Source: Kiloniellales bacterium | Lineage (GTDB): Bacteria > Pseudomonadota > Alphaproteobacteria > Kiloniellales > JAKSDN01 | Assembly: GCA_028280455.1 (NCBI GenBank) | Contig: JANQLT010000202.1 | Location: forward strand, 1 to 64,000 | DNA length: 64,000 bases | Direction: 5' to 3' | Shown here: positions 52,901 through 62,513 of the stretch, in pieces | Layout of the letters: each line of letters starts with the position of its first letter | Position numbering within the stretch: position 1 is the stretch's first letter | The notes under the pieces: generated by a model | Seen by the model: the letters and a program-made list of their open reading frames with translations, nothing else | Told to the model about the DNA's origin: nothing | The model's database searches: none | Made by a program: the position numbers and the translations under genes

Positions 52901-55900
52901 TGATCAAACTCAAACGGAAAACCGAGCCCATGACAAAGCGGCAGCTAGGCTCGCTAGACGCCTAGAATGGGCTGAAGAATTTGAGGGGCTCATCGTGGAT
53001 TTCGATGATAGCCCCAATCGGACGCCCGATGTCCACTCTGAACGTATAATAAACCTGCGAGCGGTAGCCGAGAGCGTTCGGGCACTCGACGCTCTGGATT
53101 TGGAACAATTCCAGCGAAGTCTCGGCAGACTGGGGATCTACGGACAACAGGCCCCTCGATGCCAGCTCCAAAAGGGACAAGCGCTTCTCTTCCACGCCAA
53201 TACGATAGAGTTGCTGACGGAGGCCGGCTTGCTGGTGCCCGCTATTCGCCAGTTCAATGTCTTCGTTGAGGACTGGTACATTGAACGCGAGAGGATACAT
53301 GTTGCGAATGCCGACGAGGGCGATCGCACTGCGGAATGGCTCAGGCAAATCCGGGTCCGCCTCGCGGAGGGTATTGAGAATGACATCTACACTGTCCTCC
53401 CGCATCGTCCTGAGTTGATAGAGGAGGTTCTTAACGGTTCTGATACGGCTCCAGGCATTGATCACTGCCTTCTGGAGCTGCTGGCAATCCCTCCCGAGAA
53501 GGAGGCTGTCGTATGGGCCGATGACCGCCATGTGACCGCCTTTTCAAATACGAACGGTCATCCGATTGTTGGCGTTGTTGAGGTTCTGGCAGCACTCGCA
53601 GCTAGCCAGCGGATCAGCAAAGACCAGTTTTTCAAGGCAAATCTTCGTCTGCGGGAGGCGCGTGCAGCGTTCCTTCCAATTCCCGCGGAGGAGGTGCTCT
53701 ATCACCTGGCCCGCGCCTCCATCGCCAAGAACGAGGTCGTGGAAACGTCAGCATTGCGGACTCTAAAGCGGTCAGCAAGTGAGTTGCTGCTCTTAGAGAA
53801 ACACCTCGATTTGCTTCCAGAGGAACAGCGCACGGACGGTCTTCACCCTGAGATGTGGTGTCTTGTCAGGGCTCATCGATTGGCGAGCGACACCATTCTC
53901 GCAATCTGGCAGCAGGACAGCCTCGGCCTGACACAAAAGAAGGCCCTTTCCAGGTGGGTCTGGAAGTCATTGCGTGTTGAGAGATTCAGTCGTCTGCCAA
54001 TTCAGCAGGACACCGTGGAAGGACGGAAATTCCTTTGGGCAGTGAACCTTGCAAGCCTCTTATCCAGTGCAATTCAGCTCTCGTCGAAGGGGGATGGCAA
54101 CGAGGAGCCCCTCCGGGTCAACTATCTCAATTGGGTCTTTGAAGACCTGTGTGGCGACGCGTTTGAAGTTGATCCGGGCCTCCTGAAAGCCGTCGGCGAT
54201 GCCTTGCGGCGGCTCCATATTTCACTCCTTGAGCCGGAGGAGGACGATGATGTACTTGACGACGACCTTGGCGTGCCGAGGCGCGAGGTAAAGAAGGCCT
54301 TGATTCAGGGGCTAGTGGAGACGTTGCCCGCTCCGGTCAAGGACGCTGTTCTGGATGACAGAAATTTTCGTCACGAACTTGGTATGGAAATCGTGTCGGT
54401 CGTGGAGATACAGGGACGCTCGTTTCGGCGCGACACCTTCTGGGGGGCGTTGGAAAGAGCTCTGACAAGCGGATACGAATCCGTGCCGAGCCATGACGGA
54501 TCACAGGACCTAGAGGTGTTCCGTCTCGGCGAAGATAAAGCGGCTCCTGCGTTCGAGTTTCGAGGCGCATTAAACGGGAAGTATACCGACCCTGAGTTGG
54601 GCCTGTTGGCACCCGGGGTTGAGTCGCGTGTTCATTGTTTGCGCGGGCATCCCTACTGGCTTGACTACCCTGCGCAGGAACTCGAGACGCACATCAAGAG
54701 GATTGCCCATATCGAATCGTCTTCTGAACGCATGACGGCACTTGCCATAGCGAGAAAGGAAAGCGCGGCCGAAGGATATTCAAGCCTAGCGAGTATGCTC
54801 GCGGCCGATGAAGGGCCGCCGTGGAGCGCATTTCGTCCAACTTCGGTGGATGCTCTCGTGAGATTTCTTCGGCTTGATCCTGATCCAGAGAAGGACTTCG
54901 AAACGACGCTTCGAGATAGTGCAGAATCACTGGTTCGGGAACTGGGTCCGATCGAAGCGTTCCGCAGATTGGCCGGCCTACCCATGGCAATGCCAAGACC
55001 GGTAGTCGATGCGCTTGGGAAGTTGGCAGGGATCAATGCCAACGCCGTCCGGCAGGAGCTGACATCTAGATCGGGAGGTCCACTGACCCGACTTCATCGA
55101 ATTTCTGTGGCCCGCTATTTGTTTGAAAACGCTGACCTCCCGCGCACAGAGACCGGAACGTCACTCGCTGATATCCGGCGGTCAGTCGAGTCATTGCTAC
55201 AAGAGTGGCCAGGCGCTGGAGAAGCGTTCCTGGCGGTGCTCAAGTGGACGAATCGAGTGCTCAAGAGAGATGCGAGCTGGAGGGAGCTGCCTGCGGCAGT
55301 TCGGCTTGGATTGGTGTGGACGCACTCGGAGCGCATAACGTCGACGCTGTTGGATGCCGGCGCAGCTTCCGAGACAATTCGGAAACGTTTTGATCGGCAA
55401 GACCCGTTACTAGTCGAGTACTCATTCCAAGTTGATACTCTGTACGAGTCCTCGGATGCCCATCCCCTTAGCATGTCAGCTGACGTGCTGCTCCTTCACA
55501 CACTCGGAATGGCAGTTGGGCCAAATGAGGAAAGAGTTCTGACGAAACGGCTGCGACGGCAGCTTCGCCATCTTGTCACAATGACGGCTGACGGAAAGCC
55601 GGTGCCATTGCCGCTCTTGTTCCAAGACCGGCGATCTGCTCAGACAAAGATGGGAACGGTGTTCGTCCAGCGGCCGATAGATCTGATGACAGCAGTGACC
55701 GATGCGGAAACGCCAAGCCAGCTCGGTTGGAACAAAGAGGATGAGTTCGTCGAGCATGCCATCAAGGCTGTGGAGGACTTCCCGAATCTGCAGGATGGCT
55801 GGCTCAGGCTTTTCATGCTTGATGTGCCCTGCATGACGAAGGACACCCTCAAACGGGCAGTCGAAGCTGGCCTTAAAGCAAGGCTGAAGGACGCATACGA

Positions 55901-56315
55901 GGCGGACAGCCGGGCCGGTCTGATGCTGTGCAGGATCCTTGCAGAGATTGCAGTTTGGTCAGGCGACGATCGGCTTCGCTCTCACGTGGAAGGCGGCTTC
56001 GAGGGAATTGCCGAGCATCTCGCTTCAAAGTACAGCCGGTCAATGCATCTTTCGCAACCTTCCAATGAAGACTCGGGCGTGTCAGCCGCCTTTGAACTGT
56101 TCGACGTTGCGTTGGTCCTCTCAAGACGTGCAGACGCAAAGGAAGGGGCAGATGTGTTTGCCGGGGTTATGGAGCGTATAGCCGATAAATGGCCGTCCAC
56201 GATCCCACTGATGGTGGACATGTTCGATAGCATCCTTCGCCAGTTGCCCTTTGAGTGCGGAGAATCAACTTGGAAATTGTTTGTGCTATTGCGTGCCAAC
56301 AGCGGTCCTGATTGA
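49992..56315 (+). CDS. Giant protein with Mrr-like nuclease, helical repeats and PIN-like domain
   Basis: A protein of 2107 residues. Residues ~18-170 look like an Mrr/PD-(D/E)XK domain: HELDGGEFEELCCALLDK, GVDIIAKR (Asp57), then DVASCKCKDR, where Ser72-x-Lys74 replaces the usual E/QxK. Residues ~180-880 are TPR-like helical repeats. Residues ~895-1230 have PIN features: LHLDVTALL (Asp901), LLEMEHD and WADDRHV (Asp1177, Asp1178). The C-terminal ~870 residues are mostly helical without a recognised domain. There is no P-loop. It is probably a large sensor-nuclease of a defence system, with the SIR2 gene downstream as possible partner. The ribosome binding site is weak. Confidence 0.68.
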   Translation: MKNRPLMISPKRSKPPPFHELDGGEFEELCCALLDKQPGILQADLHGVPRQTQFGVDIIAKRESREDIDVASCKCKDRLRKGDLAKFSDEFLSHWDSYWHDKNVQRFVLCVAVDVKSHQRQAEIKAEEKRFRAKGLVYEVWAPRQLQELLRPHPGIVSQFLGEHFVPLLCGTVRADAAPPPTAQALIESAMVANLAAVQSALSDEIDARLSSARDALRRGRRDEVARELSRIRSDDAYWRSLAPTVQARLLRLQAIVNLGGGLVEEAEKLADGADAISPAEDNRLRALLMHQRSGAQAALDVLGEPTTRDGTNLRAALLLEVRNPSGALNLLKDTEEDEDAEAWRLRAYGRLMGGDYEEAQQAISKAERLAPDWLVVQKAAAIIRYAFALSPCIAFVPSAWPEPVRLDLVRQDDDSREGLRQAERLFAGLVDRESNQEEQHGLEIWRLGCLANDQERSSEAQDYCKHLIRNDRTNPGAITWALARGYQFDRSRSVKSLESLLESGTAGVEHLLTLVGIHLDSGNTEKAATALSRHEAKFAEETEKPLLTRWRVLIAAEQNELPSSKIRDSVGPWAELLAIGKSSQVDGRWERLVEFMERHANDPALIYAAATMLANAGRRTEIAPYTSLLVDKVSTADAIGLAAIALFESGDPTASLAVLQDHSSDFPNGQLPLNLRRLQVAANRKVGDLRVAGRLAKEIASETQSASDLLTLIHAKVEAGDLRGTIPHIRKAMAGQLSVEDAVQLSAVVRHEDPSLAKTLLETADIRALPSGLTPLAFQLSLEFGLHEKSKPLHSMLDAVARDSSDQSVQRVSTEEVAEFMRRHRDREEELTEIYLTGNVPVHLVMSAGNANLGSFYWRSFELASNHPTLAMLPVLVQHGSRRMPEAFSVPIDNWALHLDVTALLVSSQLDLLDALEALPERITIPHALPAVLLEMEHDARPRQPHRIAALKAIMSELDAKRIWSVSGVDQTQTENRAHDKAAARLARRLEWAEEFEGLIVDFDDSPNRTPDVHSERIINLRAVAESVRALDALDLEQFQRSLGRLGIYGQQAPRCQLQKGQALLFHANTIELLTEAGLLVPAIRQFNVFVEDWYIERERIHVANADEGDRTAEWLRQIRVRLAEGIENDIYTVLPHRPELIEEVLNGSDTAPGIDHCLLELLAIPPEKEAVVWADDRHVTAFSNTNGHPIVGVVEVLAALAASQRISKDQFFKANLRLREARAAFLPIPAEEVLYHLARASIAKNEVVETSALRTLKRSASELLLLEKHLDLLPEEQRTDGLHPEMWCLVRAHRLASDTILAIWQQDSLGLTQKKALSRWVWKSLRVERFSRLPIQQDTVEGRKFLWAVNLASLLSSAIQLSSKGDGNEEPLRVNYLNWVFEDLCGDAFEVDPGLLKAVGDALRRLHISLLEPEEDDDVLDDDLGVPRREVKKALIQGLVETLPAPVKDAVLDDRNFRHELGMEIVSVVEIQGRSFRRDTFWGALERALTSGYESVPSHDGSQDLEVFRLGEDKAAPAFEFRGALNGKYTDPELGLLAPGVESRVHCLRGHPYWLDYPAQELETHIKRIAHIESSSERMTALAIARKESAAEGYSSLASMLAADEGPPWSAFRPTSVDALVRFLRLDPDPEKDFETTLRDSAESLVRELGPIEAFRRLAGLPMAMPRPVVDALGKLAGINANAVRQELTSRSGGPLTRLHRISVARYLFENADLPRTETGTSLADIRRSVESLLQEWPGAGEAFLAVLKWTNRVLKRDASWRELPAAVRLGLVWTHSERITSTLLDAGAASETIRKRFDRQDPLLVEYSFQVDTLYESSDAHPLSMSADVLLLHTLGMAVGPNEERVLTKRLRRQLRHLVTMTADGKPVPLPLLFQDRRSAQTKMGTVFVQRPIDLMTAVTDAETPSQLGWNKEDEFVEHAIKAVEDFPNLQDGWLRLFMLDVPCMTKDTLKRAVEAGLKARLKDAYEADSRAGLMLCRILAEIAVWSGDDRLRSHVEGGFEGIAEHLASKYSRSMHLSQPSNEDSGVSAAFELFDVALVLSRRADAKEGADVFAGVMERIADKWPSTIPLMVDMFDSILRQLPFECGESTWKLFVLLRANSGPD

Positions 56316-56618
56316 CAGAGCCTATGGTGCCGACCGGATCTGAGGGCCGATTTAAGACAAGGTCGCGGCCGGAGATATACCGGATTACTGTAACAGCATG
56401 AAACGCGATCATCTGCGGAAGACGACCTTTGACTAGCACAGTCTGATCTATTGTAATTTCAACAAGACTGGGATTTGAGGCCTCGTCATGCGCTACATCT
56501 ACAGGCGGCGTTTTCCGCTATCGCGTAGGGTTTCCTGATGTGCCAGTTCTGTTTTGGCGTAGCTAGTATGTGGTCTAGGAAGCACCCAATCTGGCGGCCT
56601 AAACACGAGTAGTGGCTC
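56316..56618. other. Gap between the giant gene and the SIR2 gene
   Basis: About 300 bases with no credible gene. It may contain a promoter for the SIR2 gene, so the two genes are not necessarily one transcript. Confidence 0.4.
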
Positions 56619-58856
56619 ATGCGCAGGCTAAGTCCAAACCAGTTAGCCAAACTGCTAGAGCAAGAGTCGAAGCCGACATGGTTCTTAGGCGCGGGCGCGT
56701 CGTGGCCGGTGCTACCAATCGCCAATAAAATCAAGACGGCGATAGTCTGCAACGTCTCACATCGACTGAGCGACAAAGGGAAGATGCGTTTTGGCGTTGA
56801 GTATTCTCATTTGTTGGAGTCACATCACCTGACCCTGGAGTTGCTATGCAGCATGTTTCTATACCGTTGTGTCAAGCAGGAGAAACATGGCCAGGGGCCT
56901 GCTGAGATGTTGCAGGCGATCTTTGATGTGCCACCCGACATCTCCGACACTGCATATGTCGAGTACTTCACGCTCTTGTCACAGATGGGTTTGCTCGGTC
57001 CAATTCTCACAACGAACTTCGACACCCTCCTCACATCGGCAGTGCCCGATGTGCGAGTCCTTACAGCCCGTCAGTTGGCTGACAACCGCTCAATATGCCC
57101 ATCAAGCCGAGATATCTTTGCGTTGCACGGTACATTCCACGATTGGCCCGGGCCGGGTCAGGATTCTGAGTTCACTGTGCCGAGCTCGACGACCTCACGC
57201 GGCTTTGCGCGCCCATTGAGTCTGGCCGTGGAAGACTATCTGATAAAGGCCATTAAGGGACGCACTGTCATATTTGTCGGATACAGTGGTGGGGATCATT
57301 TTGACATCAACCCTGTCTTAACTCGGCTCTTGCGCGAGGATACGAAGCAGTGTGCTGACTGGTACTGGCTCTGCCATTTTGGGCAACCAACTGATGTGAG
57401 CCCGTTAATCCGAAAGCGCTTTGGATGGGCTTTGCACAACGGAAAGGCAGACCGACTTCTCTATCAATATCTGTCGTGCAAAGGGCACGGTGTCGGAGAG
57501 CCAGACGAAACTGCCGACGAATCCTGGATAGAAAGGCTTGAGAGATTCTTTGAACAGTATGATCAGAATGCGGTGGAAGGATTCGAAGCGTTCTTGGAGG
57601 ATTTAGTCAAGAACGTTCATGGTGCATGGCTCACAACAGAACAGTACTACTTGGTAAGTGTGGGGCTTCAAGAGAAACACGCCTACGACATGGCGGGGAT
57701 TCCGTTAGAAGGTCGACGAGCGGAAGCATCGGCACTCGGAACCTTGAGCGTGCACAACCGTCGAGATTTTGCGTTGCTGTTTACGTCCATGCAGCAATAC
57801 GAGAGGGATCGCAGACGCCTGTGGCAACTCCATGATCGGACCTCTACTGCGAATAGTAGTGGCTCTCCTAGGCGCAATTTGCTTGCAGGCGCAAGGAATG
57901 TTGTTGCTCGAGCTGTTCCTGCGACCCTCCTACAGTATGTGATTCAATCGTTTTTCTATCGCCGGTCTGTTCGCATGTTTCAGCAATGTATGAGAGCGTT
58001 CGATTCCTCACTCACAATTGAATACAGCCGCCCAGAATACCGCGGGCTACGACTTGTGGGCAAAGCAATCGCGCTGAACTACCTGGGGCTGATTCGGTCG
58101 GATCAGCGGCGCGTGGCCGAGAGATTGCTTCTTGGAAACGATGGTATCGGGAGGAGCCTCTGCTCTCGTCTCGCCGTGAGAGACGCGCTGCAACAAACGC
58201 GGGAAGACATGAGGAATACCGCCTCCAAACACTTTGCGGAGTGCATCGAGTTTTGTGACCTGGCTGAGCGAGAATTGTCAAAGGCCAGTCGCGAATTAGG
58301 CCGAATTGATGAGCTGGTCCCGTATGAAGTAACACGGGTTCACGCTACCGAAAATGCAGCCCGAAACCTACCATTGGAGCAACGAACAGCGGCTCTAAAG
58401 AGCTGTGTTCGCGCGCGCGAGCAGAGAATTGAAAGGCATAGGTCTGCTCATGGGGAAAAGGAATTCTTTATGGCTGAGCTGCCGCAAAGCTGGCTGCGAG
58501 CTTCGGAGTGGATAAAGGCTGCTCTACACGTCGATCAGGACACCGACCTGCCGGTAAGATGGAACGATCTGGAGAATACGTCGGATGTGGAGAAGGCTGT
58601 CTCATTCTCTACGGAAGCGTTTAAGGAGTTTCACCTGTCTGTACGCTACAGCCGTCTATATCCGGGGTATTTTGAGGGTCAGCTCCTTGAGGCGCTTTCG
58701 CGCGGCGATGAGGTTCGAGCTAAGGGCGTGATCAGTAAACTGGACGAATATGAGAATTTGAGAAAGAGGTCAGGCGATACGGCTTGGCCTTCGGAATCAA
58801 GCGCATGGCAGCGAGTGCGGGGTCGGTATGAAGCTTGGCTTGGCCGTAAGGAATGA
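56619..58856 (+). CDS. SIR2-domain protein (probable NAD-consuming defence effector)
   Basis: A 745-residue protein. The N-terminal SIR2-like domain (~1-300) has FLGAGAS (22-28), TTNFDTLL (Asn133, Asp135), LHGT with His170, and IFVGYSGGD (218-226), so the NAD-binding and catalytic Asn/His are kept. Unlike protein deacetylase sirtuins it lacks the Cys4 zinc module, which is typical of defence NADases. The C-terminal ~440 residues are helical and probably sense the trigger or oligomerise. Its context (giant nuclease-like protein upstream, PHP-ATPase downstream on the other strand) supports an abortive-infection role. Partner assignment is open. Confidence 0.83.
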   Translation: MRRLSPNQLAKLLEQESKPTWFLGAGASWPVLPIANKIKTAIVCNVSHRLSDKGKMRFGVEYSHLLESHHLTLELLCSMFLYRCVKQEKHGQGPAEMLQAIFDVPPDISDTAYVEYFTLLSQMGLLGPILTTNFDTLLTSAVPDVRVLTARQLADNRSICPSSRDIFALHGTFHDWPGPGQDSEFTVPSSTTSRGFARPLSLAVEDYLIKAIKGRTVIFVGYSGGDHFDINPVLTRLLREDTKQCADWYWLCHFGQPTDVSPLIRKRFGWALHNGKADRLLYQYLSCKGHGVGEPDETADESWIERLERFFEQYDQNAVEGFEAFLEDLVKNVHGAWLTTEQYYLVSVGLQEKHAYDMAGIPLEGRRAEASALGTLSVHNRRDFALLFTSMQQYERDRRRLWQLHDRTSTANSSGSPRRNLLAGARNVVARAVPATLLQYVIQSFFYRRSVRMFQQCMRAFDSSLTIEYSRPEYRGLRLVGKAIALNYLGLIRSDQRRVAERLLLGNDGIGRSLCSRLAVRDALQQTREDMRNTASKHFAECIEFCDLAERELSKASRELGRIDELVPYEVTRVHATENAARNLPLEQRTAALKSCVRAREQRIERHRSAHGEKEFFMAELPQSWLRASEWIKAALHVDQDTDLPVRWNDLENTSDVEKAVSFSTEAFKEFHLSVRYSRLYPGYFEGQLLEALSRGDEVRAKGVISKLDEYENLRKRSGDTAWPSESSAWQRVRGRYEAWLGRKE

Positions 58857-58951
58857 TGGCAAATGCGGAGCCGGCATGCTGCCATTGTCCAATACCGCGT
58901 GGGTACGCTACTGGCACCGTAATCCGAATTGCGAGTTTTCAGTTCCGCTTC

Positions 58952-59503
58952 CTAAGAGCCAACACTCAATACGCGCTTGAAGTTCGCGATTCCGGCATGC
59001 GTTAGAGCTTCTATCGCGTTCCTTCGTGTCTCTCGCGCCAAACAAGAATCAGTCTCGAATGGTACTCGGCGCAATGCGGCGACATAGTCCTCGCCGAGAC
59101 CGTGCTCTTTCGCTCCAGCGATCACCAGGGCCAGATACCAGTCATATGGCCTGAGGCGGCTATCTGTTGCCGGGGAGATATAGGTCTTGGCGTGAACGAG
59201 AGCGCCACTGTCGACAAGCCGAACCGCAAACCTGTCGTTCCTCTCATAGCCGCTTCCGACACCTTCAGCTTGGTCAAGTCGTCCCAAGTCTGACTTTGCG
59301 ATCTCAAACAACACGCCGAGGGACCTGTGGCCGCCCAACGCACTGCAAAGGTTCGCCTTACCTGATTCATCTTTGCTTCGCTTGTTGAACTTCAGAACGA
59401 GATCTGCGGCCTCTGCCTTGCCGACAACGGCTGCGCTTTCGCAGCGCCGCTTGAGACGCTTCGTCAGCATGTTCGAACCGTATGCGAAGTAATAGAATCC
59501 CAT
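58952..59503 (-). CDS. Gamma-glutamylcyclotransferase-like protein
   Basis: A 183-residue protein of the GGCT/AIG2-like fold. The N-terminus YYFAYGSNMLTKRLKRRC carries the YGSN substrate-binding loop, and GVLFEIAKSDLGRLDQAEGV holds the catalytic-Glu region. It starts 20 bases after the PHP-ATPase gene with AAAGGG in front, so it is the second gene of that operon. The usual reaction makes 5-oxoproline from gamma-glutamyl groups; in a defence operon it might act on a protein or nucleotide modification. Function inferred from fold only. Confidence 0.8.
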   Translation of the reverse strand: MGFYYFAYGSNMLTKRLKRRCESAAVVGKAEAADLVLKFNKRSKDESGKANLCSALGGHRSLGVLFEIAKSDLGRLDQAEGVGSGYERNDRFAVRLVDSGALVHAKTYISPATDSRLRPYDWYLALVIAGAKEHGLGEDYVAALRRVPFETDSCLARETRRNAIEALTHAGIANFKRVLSVGS

Positions 59504-59523
59504 CGATGATCGTGGCCCTTTAT

Positions 59524-62322
59524 CTAGAATCCATATTTCTCCTTTCGGAGATTGAATGCCGCCTCGCCGCCCTCCATGATGCTTTTGATCGCATCGCGGA
59601 CGTTAGGCACGTCGATTGCACCTTCCCCTGCGATCTTGCCGCGCGACTGATCACCCGCGGTCCGGTGGTCACACCAGACAACGAGTTCCGCATCGCCGTT
59701 CACCACAAGGTTGGCATTGTGGCTTGAGAATACTAGCTGCCGCTTTTGCTTCGCGCGCCACGCCTGTTCGACGACCTCAAGGATTACCGGGTTGTCCAAG
59801 TCCTCTTCTGGCTGGTCGATAATGAGCGGAGGACCCGCCTGGTTAAGCAGTGTCTTGAGCAGCGCAGTCGCTTGCTGTCCTGCGGACGCATTGGCAAACG
59901 GAATGTACTCGCCTTCTCGGGAGCGAAACTCAAAGACCGGCACGCTATTTATCTGTGTGAGCGAGACCACCAGCCAGCTCTCGGCAGTCAGCGATCGGCT
60001 AATTCTCTCAAGGTCGCCGGGCGTGAAGCCGGCAGCGGACAAGCGGGCGGTCTCCGGCCGTCTGTCCGATCCGTCGCGTTCCGCATCAAAATAAGCTAGA
60101 AGCTCCAGCTCGGCCAAAATCGCATCCCAGCGTTCCCGTGGCTGATCCGCTTCGATTACAGATTCTCCCAGCCTCTCTATCTTCTCACGCCTGATGCCGG
60201 AGCCGGACAACGATCCTCGCAATCGATCAAGAAAGGCCGAGGCGTCAGCATAGCGCCGCACATGCGCGTTGATCGCTTTCCCCGAGCTCTCTGTCAGCTT
60301 CTGACACTGCGCGTCGATAAGCTCATCACGCCTGGCAATTAGCTCGTGCCAGCTTGCGCGCTCGGTCTGGTAATTCTCCTCGGCCCTGACAAGGCCCTTC
60401 AGTTCCTCGCGCAGACGGACGGTTTCGCGCTTGTGTTCGGCCTGTTTGCGCTCTATCTCACGGAGTTGTTCCATTTTCTCTGTATGAACGGATGAGCGCT
60501 GCACAGCAGCGTGATACGCCTTGCGGAACGCGCCGAGCTGCTCTGCCCACTTACCCCACGGACTGTCCGCAGTCTGGTTCTCGCTTGAGGTAATGATCTT
60601 CTCAGCATCGGCTATCAAGGCATCCAACACGCCTCGTGCATCAACCAGCAACGCCTGGTGCTCCTCATGTGCGGCCTTCAGAATGCCGCCTTCTGGCATT
60701 TCCGGCGGTTGTTCTGCCTGTTCGCGATTTAGCTCGACAGAGCCGCGCAACTCGGTCGCCTGCTCGGAAAGAGACCGGATGTCTGCGAGCCAGCTTTCGA
60801 CGGCTTGGTCTGCTGCTTCATAGTCAGGTCCCTGATCAAGGAGCTTGCGATCATTCTCGGATAAGCCGGTTAGAGACTTTCGTAGCGCATTCGCCTGCTC
60901 TGCGAGCGACTTCGCTTGGAGGTCGCGGTCGCCAATCAACTTCTCCAGCGATTTCTGGCGCTGCCTTTCAGCATATGTTTGGCGAACTCGATCACTCTTG
61001 TCGGAAAGGCTGCCCTCCAGTTGATTCAGCTCGGATCGTATTGGAGTGGTGATAAAGCGTGACAGCTCCTCGATGCGGACGCTTACATCGCTGAGCTGCT
61101 TCTGACTGTAGGCCTGGATTGGCAGCAGAGATCGCACCTCTTCCTCCGTACACGGGCGCATGTCACCGTCAGCAATCTTGATTTGGACCATGCCGTCTTT
61201 GCTGCTGCGTCGGATTAGATGCGGCACACCATTGATTTCGAACCGCACTTGCACGCTTGCATTGAGCGGCCTCAGTGTTTGCTCAATGAGGCGGCTTCGG
61301 CGCTGTTGATAGTTCGGCGCACCTTCCTCTTCGAGGCCGGGCGGCTGATCGCAAAGCGCCCAGCGAAGGTATTCTAGGATCGTCGACTTGCCGGTGCCCC
61401 GGCCGCCGATCAATGCGCTGTATTGCCTATTTAGCTCAAGGTCGAACGGTCCCAAGAAAGCGCTGTTGCTAACGCTAATAGCGCGAATGCAGACCGACGG
61501 AAGCTTCGGCTCGTCCTGCGACACGCGCGACTCTTGCGCAAGGCAGGCCTGTCGAAGCGCTTCGGCCGTCGGCGTGGCCCATTTGATCCAGGTCGTCGAT
61601 CGGCCAAGATCTTGGTGGTCTTCGCGGCGATTGTCGGATGTCTGAAAGCACGCGATTCGTTTGTTACCCCACTCCTTTGTCCTTCCCGCGATGATGTTGC
61701 GGTTGCCTTCACCCAACTTTCCTAGCTCTCCGTCCACATATCCGCCCACGCAGGGCATCTCGATGAACTTCCCAGCCTGACCTTTTCTGAGAAGGGAAGA
61801 GCCACTGTCGCTGACGTTTGGCAAGATGATGTAGCGGTCGCGGAGGTACTTGTGCTCGTCGAGTTTCTCTTTGAGTTGCTTTAGAGATTTGATCGCGTGC
61901 AGACGCTCAACTGGTGCTGTCTTCGCTTCGCCATCTGCGCTCGGCGAGATTGCTAGCGCGGTCTTGGCAAGCGGAAACATGTCGTCAGGGAAGTCAGCAT
62001 CGAAAATCAGCAATGCTTGGCAGGGCACGCCTAGGGTCAGTTCCATTCCTGGAAAGACGACAAGCCGCTTGTCGGGCGGAATCGGCTTACCCTCTTCATT
62101 CGTTTCTTCTTGGGCTGCGCGGCGCACATAGCCTGCGAAGGCCATGTCATGATGGTCTGTGATTGCGATCGCCTGCAGACACCTATCGCGGCATGCTTTA
62201 ACGAGGGACTCCGCGTAGGTCTTTCGCTCGTCTGCCGTCACACAATTGGTGCCCTTCCAATTCAGATCCCGTGGCGTGTGCACCTGCAGATCGGTTCGGA
62301 AAAAGTGCGCTCCCTTATCCAT
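59524..62322 (-). CDS. PHP-domain/SMC-like ATPase (TrlF-like)
   Basis: A 932-residue protein. Residues 1-~270 form a PHP phosphoesterase domain: RTDLQVHTPRD (Q13-x-H15 in place of HxH) and ITDHHDM (56-60). From ~285 an ABC/SMC-type ATPase follows: Walker A IGGRGTGKST (~300), a coiled-coil insertion (~430-690), signature-like ANASAGQQATALL, Walker B PLIIDQPEEDLDN and FSSHNANLV. This layout matches proteins named TrlF in databases, implicated in phage or plasmid defence. It is the tRNA-proximal gene of the island and forms an operon with the GGCT-like gene. 62323-62571 has no gene. Confidence 0.82.
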   Translation of the reverse strand: MDKGAHFFRTDLQVHTPRDLNWKGTNCVTADERKTYAESLVKACRDRCLQAIAITDHHDMAFAGYVRRAAQEETNEEGKPIPPDKRLVVFPGMELTLGVPCQALLIFDADFPDDMFPLAKTALAISPSADGEAKTAPVERLHAIKSLKQLKEKLDEHKYLRDRYIILPNVSDSGSSLLRKGQAGKFIEMPCVGGYVDGELGKLGEGNRNIIAGRTKEWGNKRIACFQTSDNRREDHQDLGRSTTWIKWATPTAEALRQACLAQESRVSQDEPKLPSVCIRAISVSNSAFLGPFDLELNRQYSALIGGRGTGKSTILEYLRWALCDQPPGLEEEGAPNYQQRRSRLIEQTLRPLNASVQVRFEINGVPHLIRRSSKDGMVQIKIADGDMRPCTEEEVRSLLPIQAYSQKQLSDVSVRIEELSRFITTPIRSELNQLEGSLSDKSDRVRQTYAERQRQKSLEKLIGDRDLQAKSLAEQANALRKSLTGLSENDRKLLDQGPDYEAADQAVESWLADIRSLSEQATELRGSVELNREQAEQPPEMPEGGILKAAHEEHQALLVDARGVLDALIADAEKIITSSENQTADSPWGKWAEQLGAFRKAYHAAVQRSSVHTEKMEQLREIERKQAEHKRETVRLREELKGLVRAEENYQTERASWHELIARRDELIDAQCQKLTESSGKAINAHVRRYADASAFLDRLRGSLSGSGIRREKIERLGESVIEADQPRERWDAILAELELLAYFDAERDGSDRRPETARLSAAGFTPGDLERISRSLTAESWLVVSLTQINSVPVFEFRSREGEYIPFANASAGQQATALLKTLLNQAGPPLIIDQPEEDLDNPVILEVVEQAWRAKQKRQLVFSSHNANLVVNGDAELVVWCDHRTAGDQSRGKIAGEGAIDVPNVRDAIKSIMEGGEAAFNLRKEKYGF

Positions 62323-62513
62323 ACCTTCACTGGCCTTTCCTGCTCACTCGGAACATGTAGAGATCGGAACAACGCTCAACGTCTTGTCACCTCAGAAAGC
62401 AGTCTCGAACTGGATCGCGCGCCCGACCGCGTGCAGCAAGGACGCCACGCCAGATGACGATGCCGCCAACCTTGCTGGAAATCCGGTCCAAAAAGGGAAC
62501 GTCGGAACGAATT

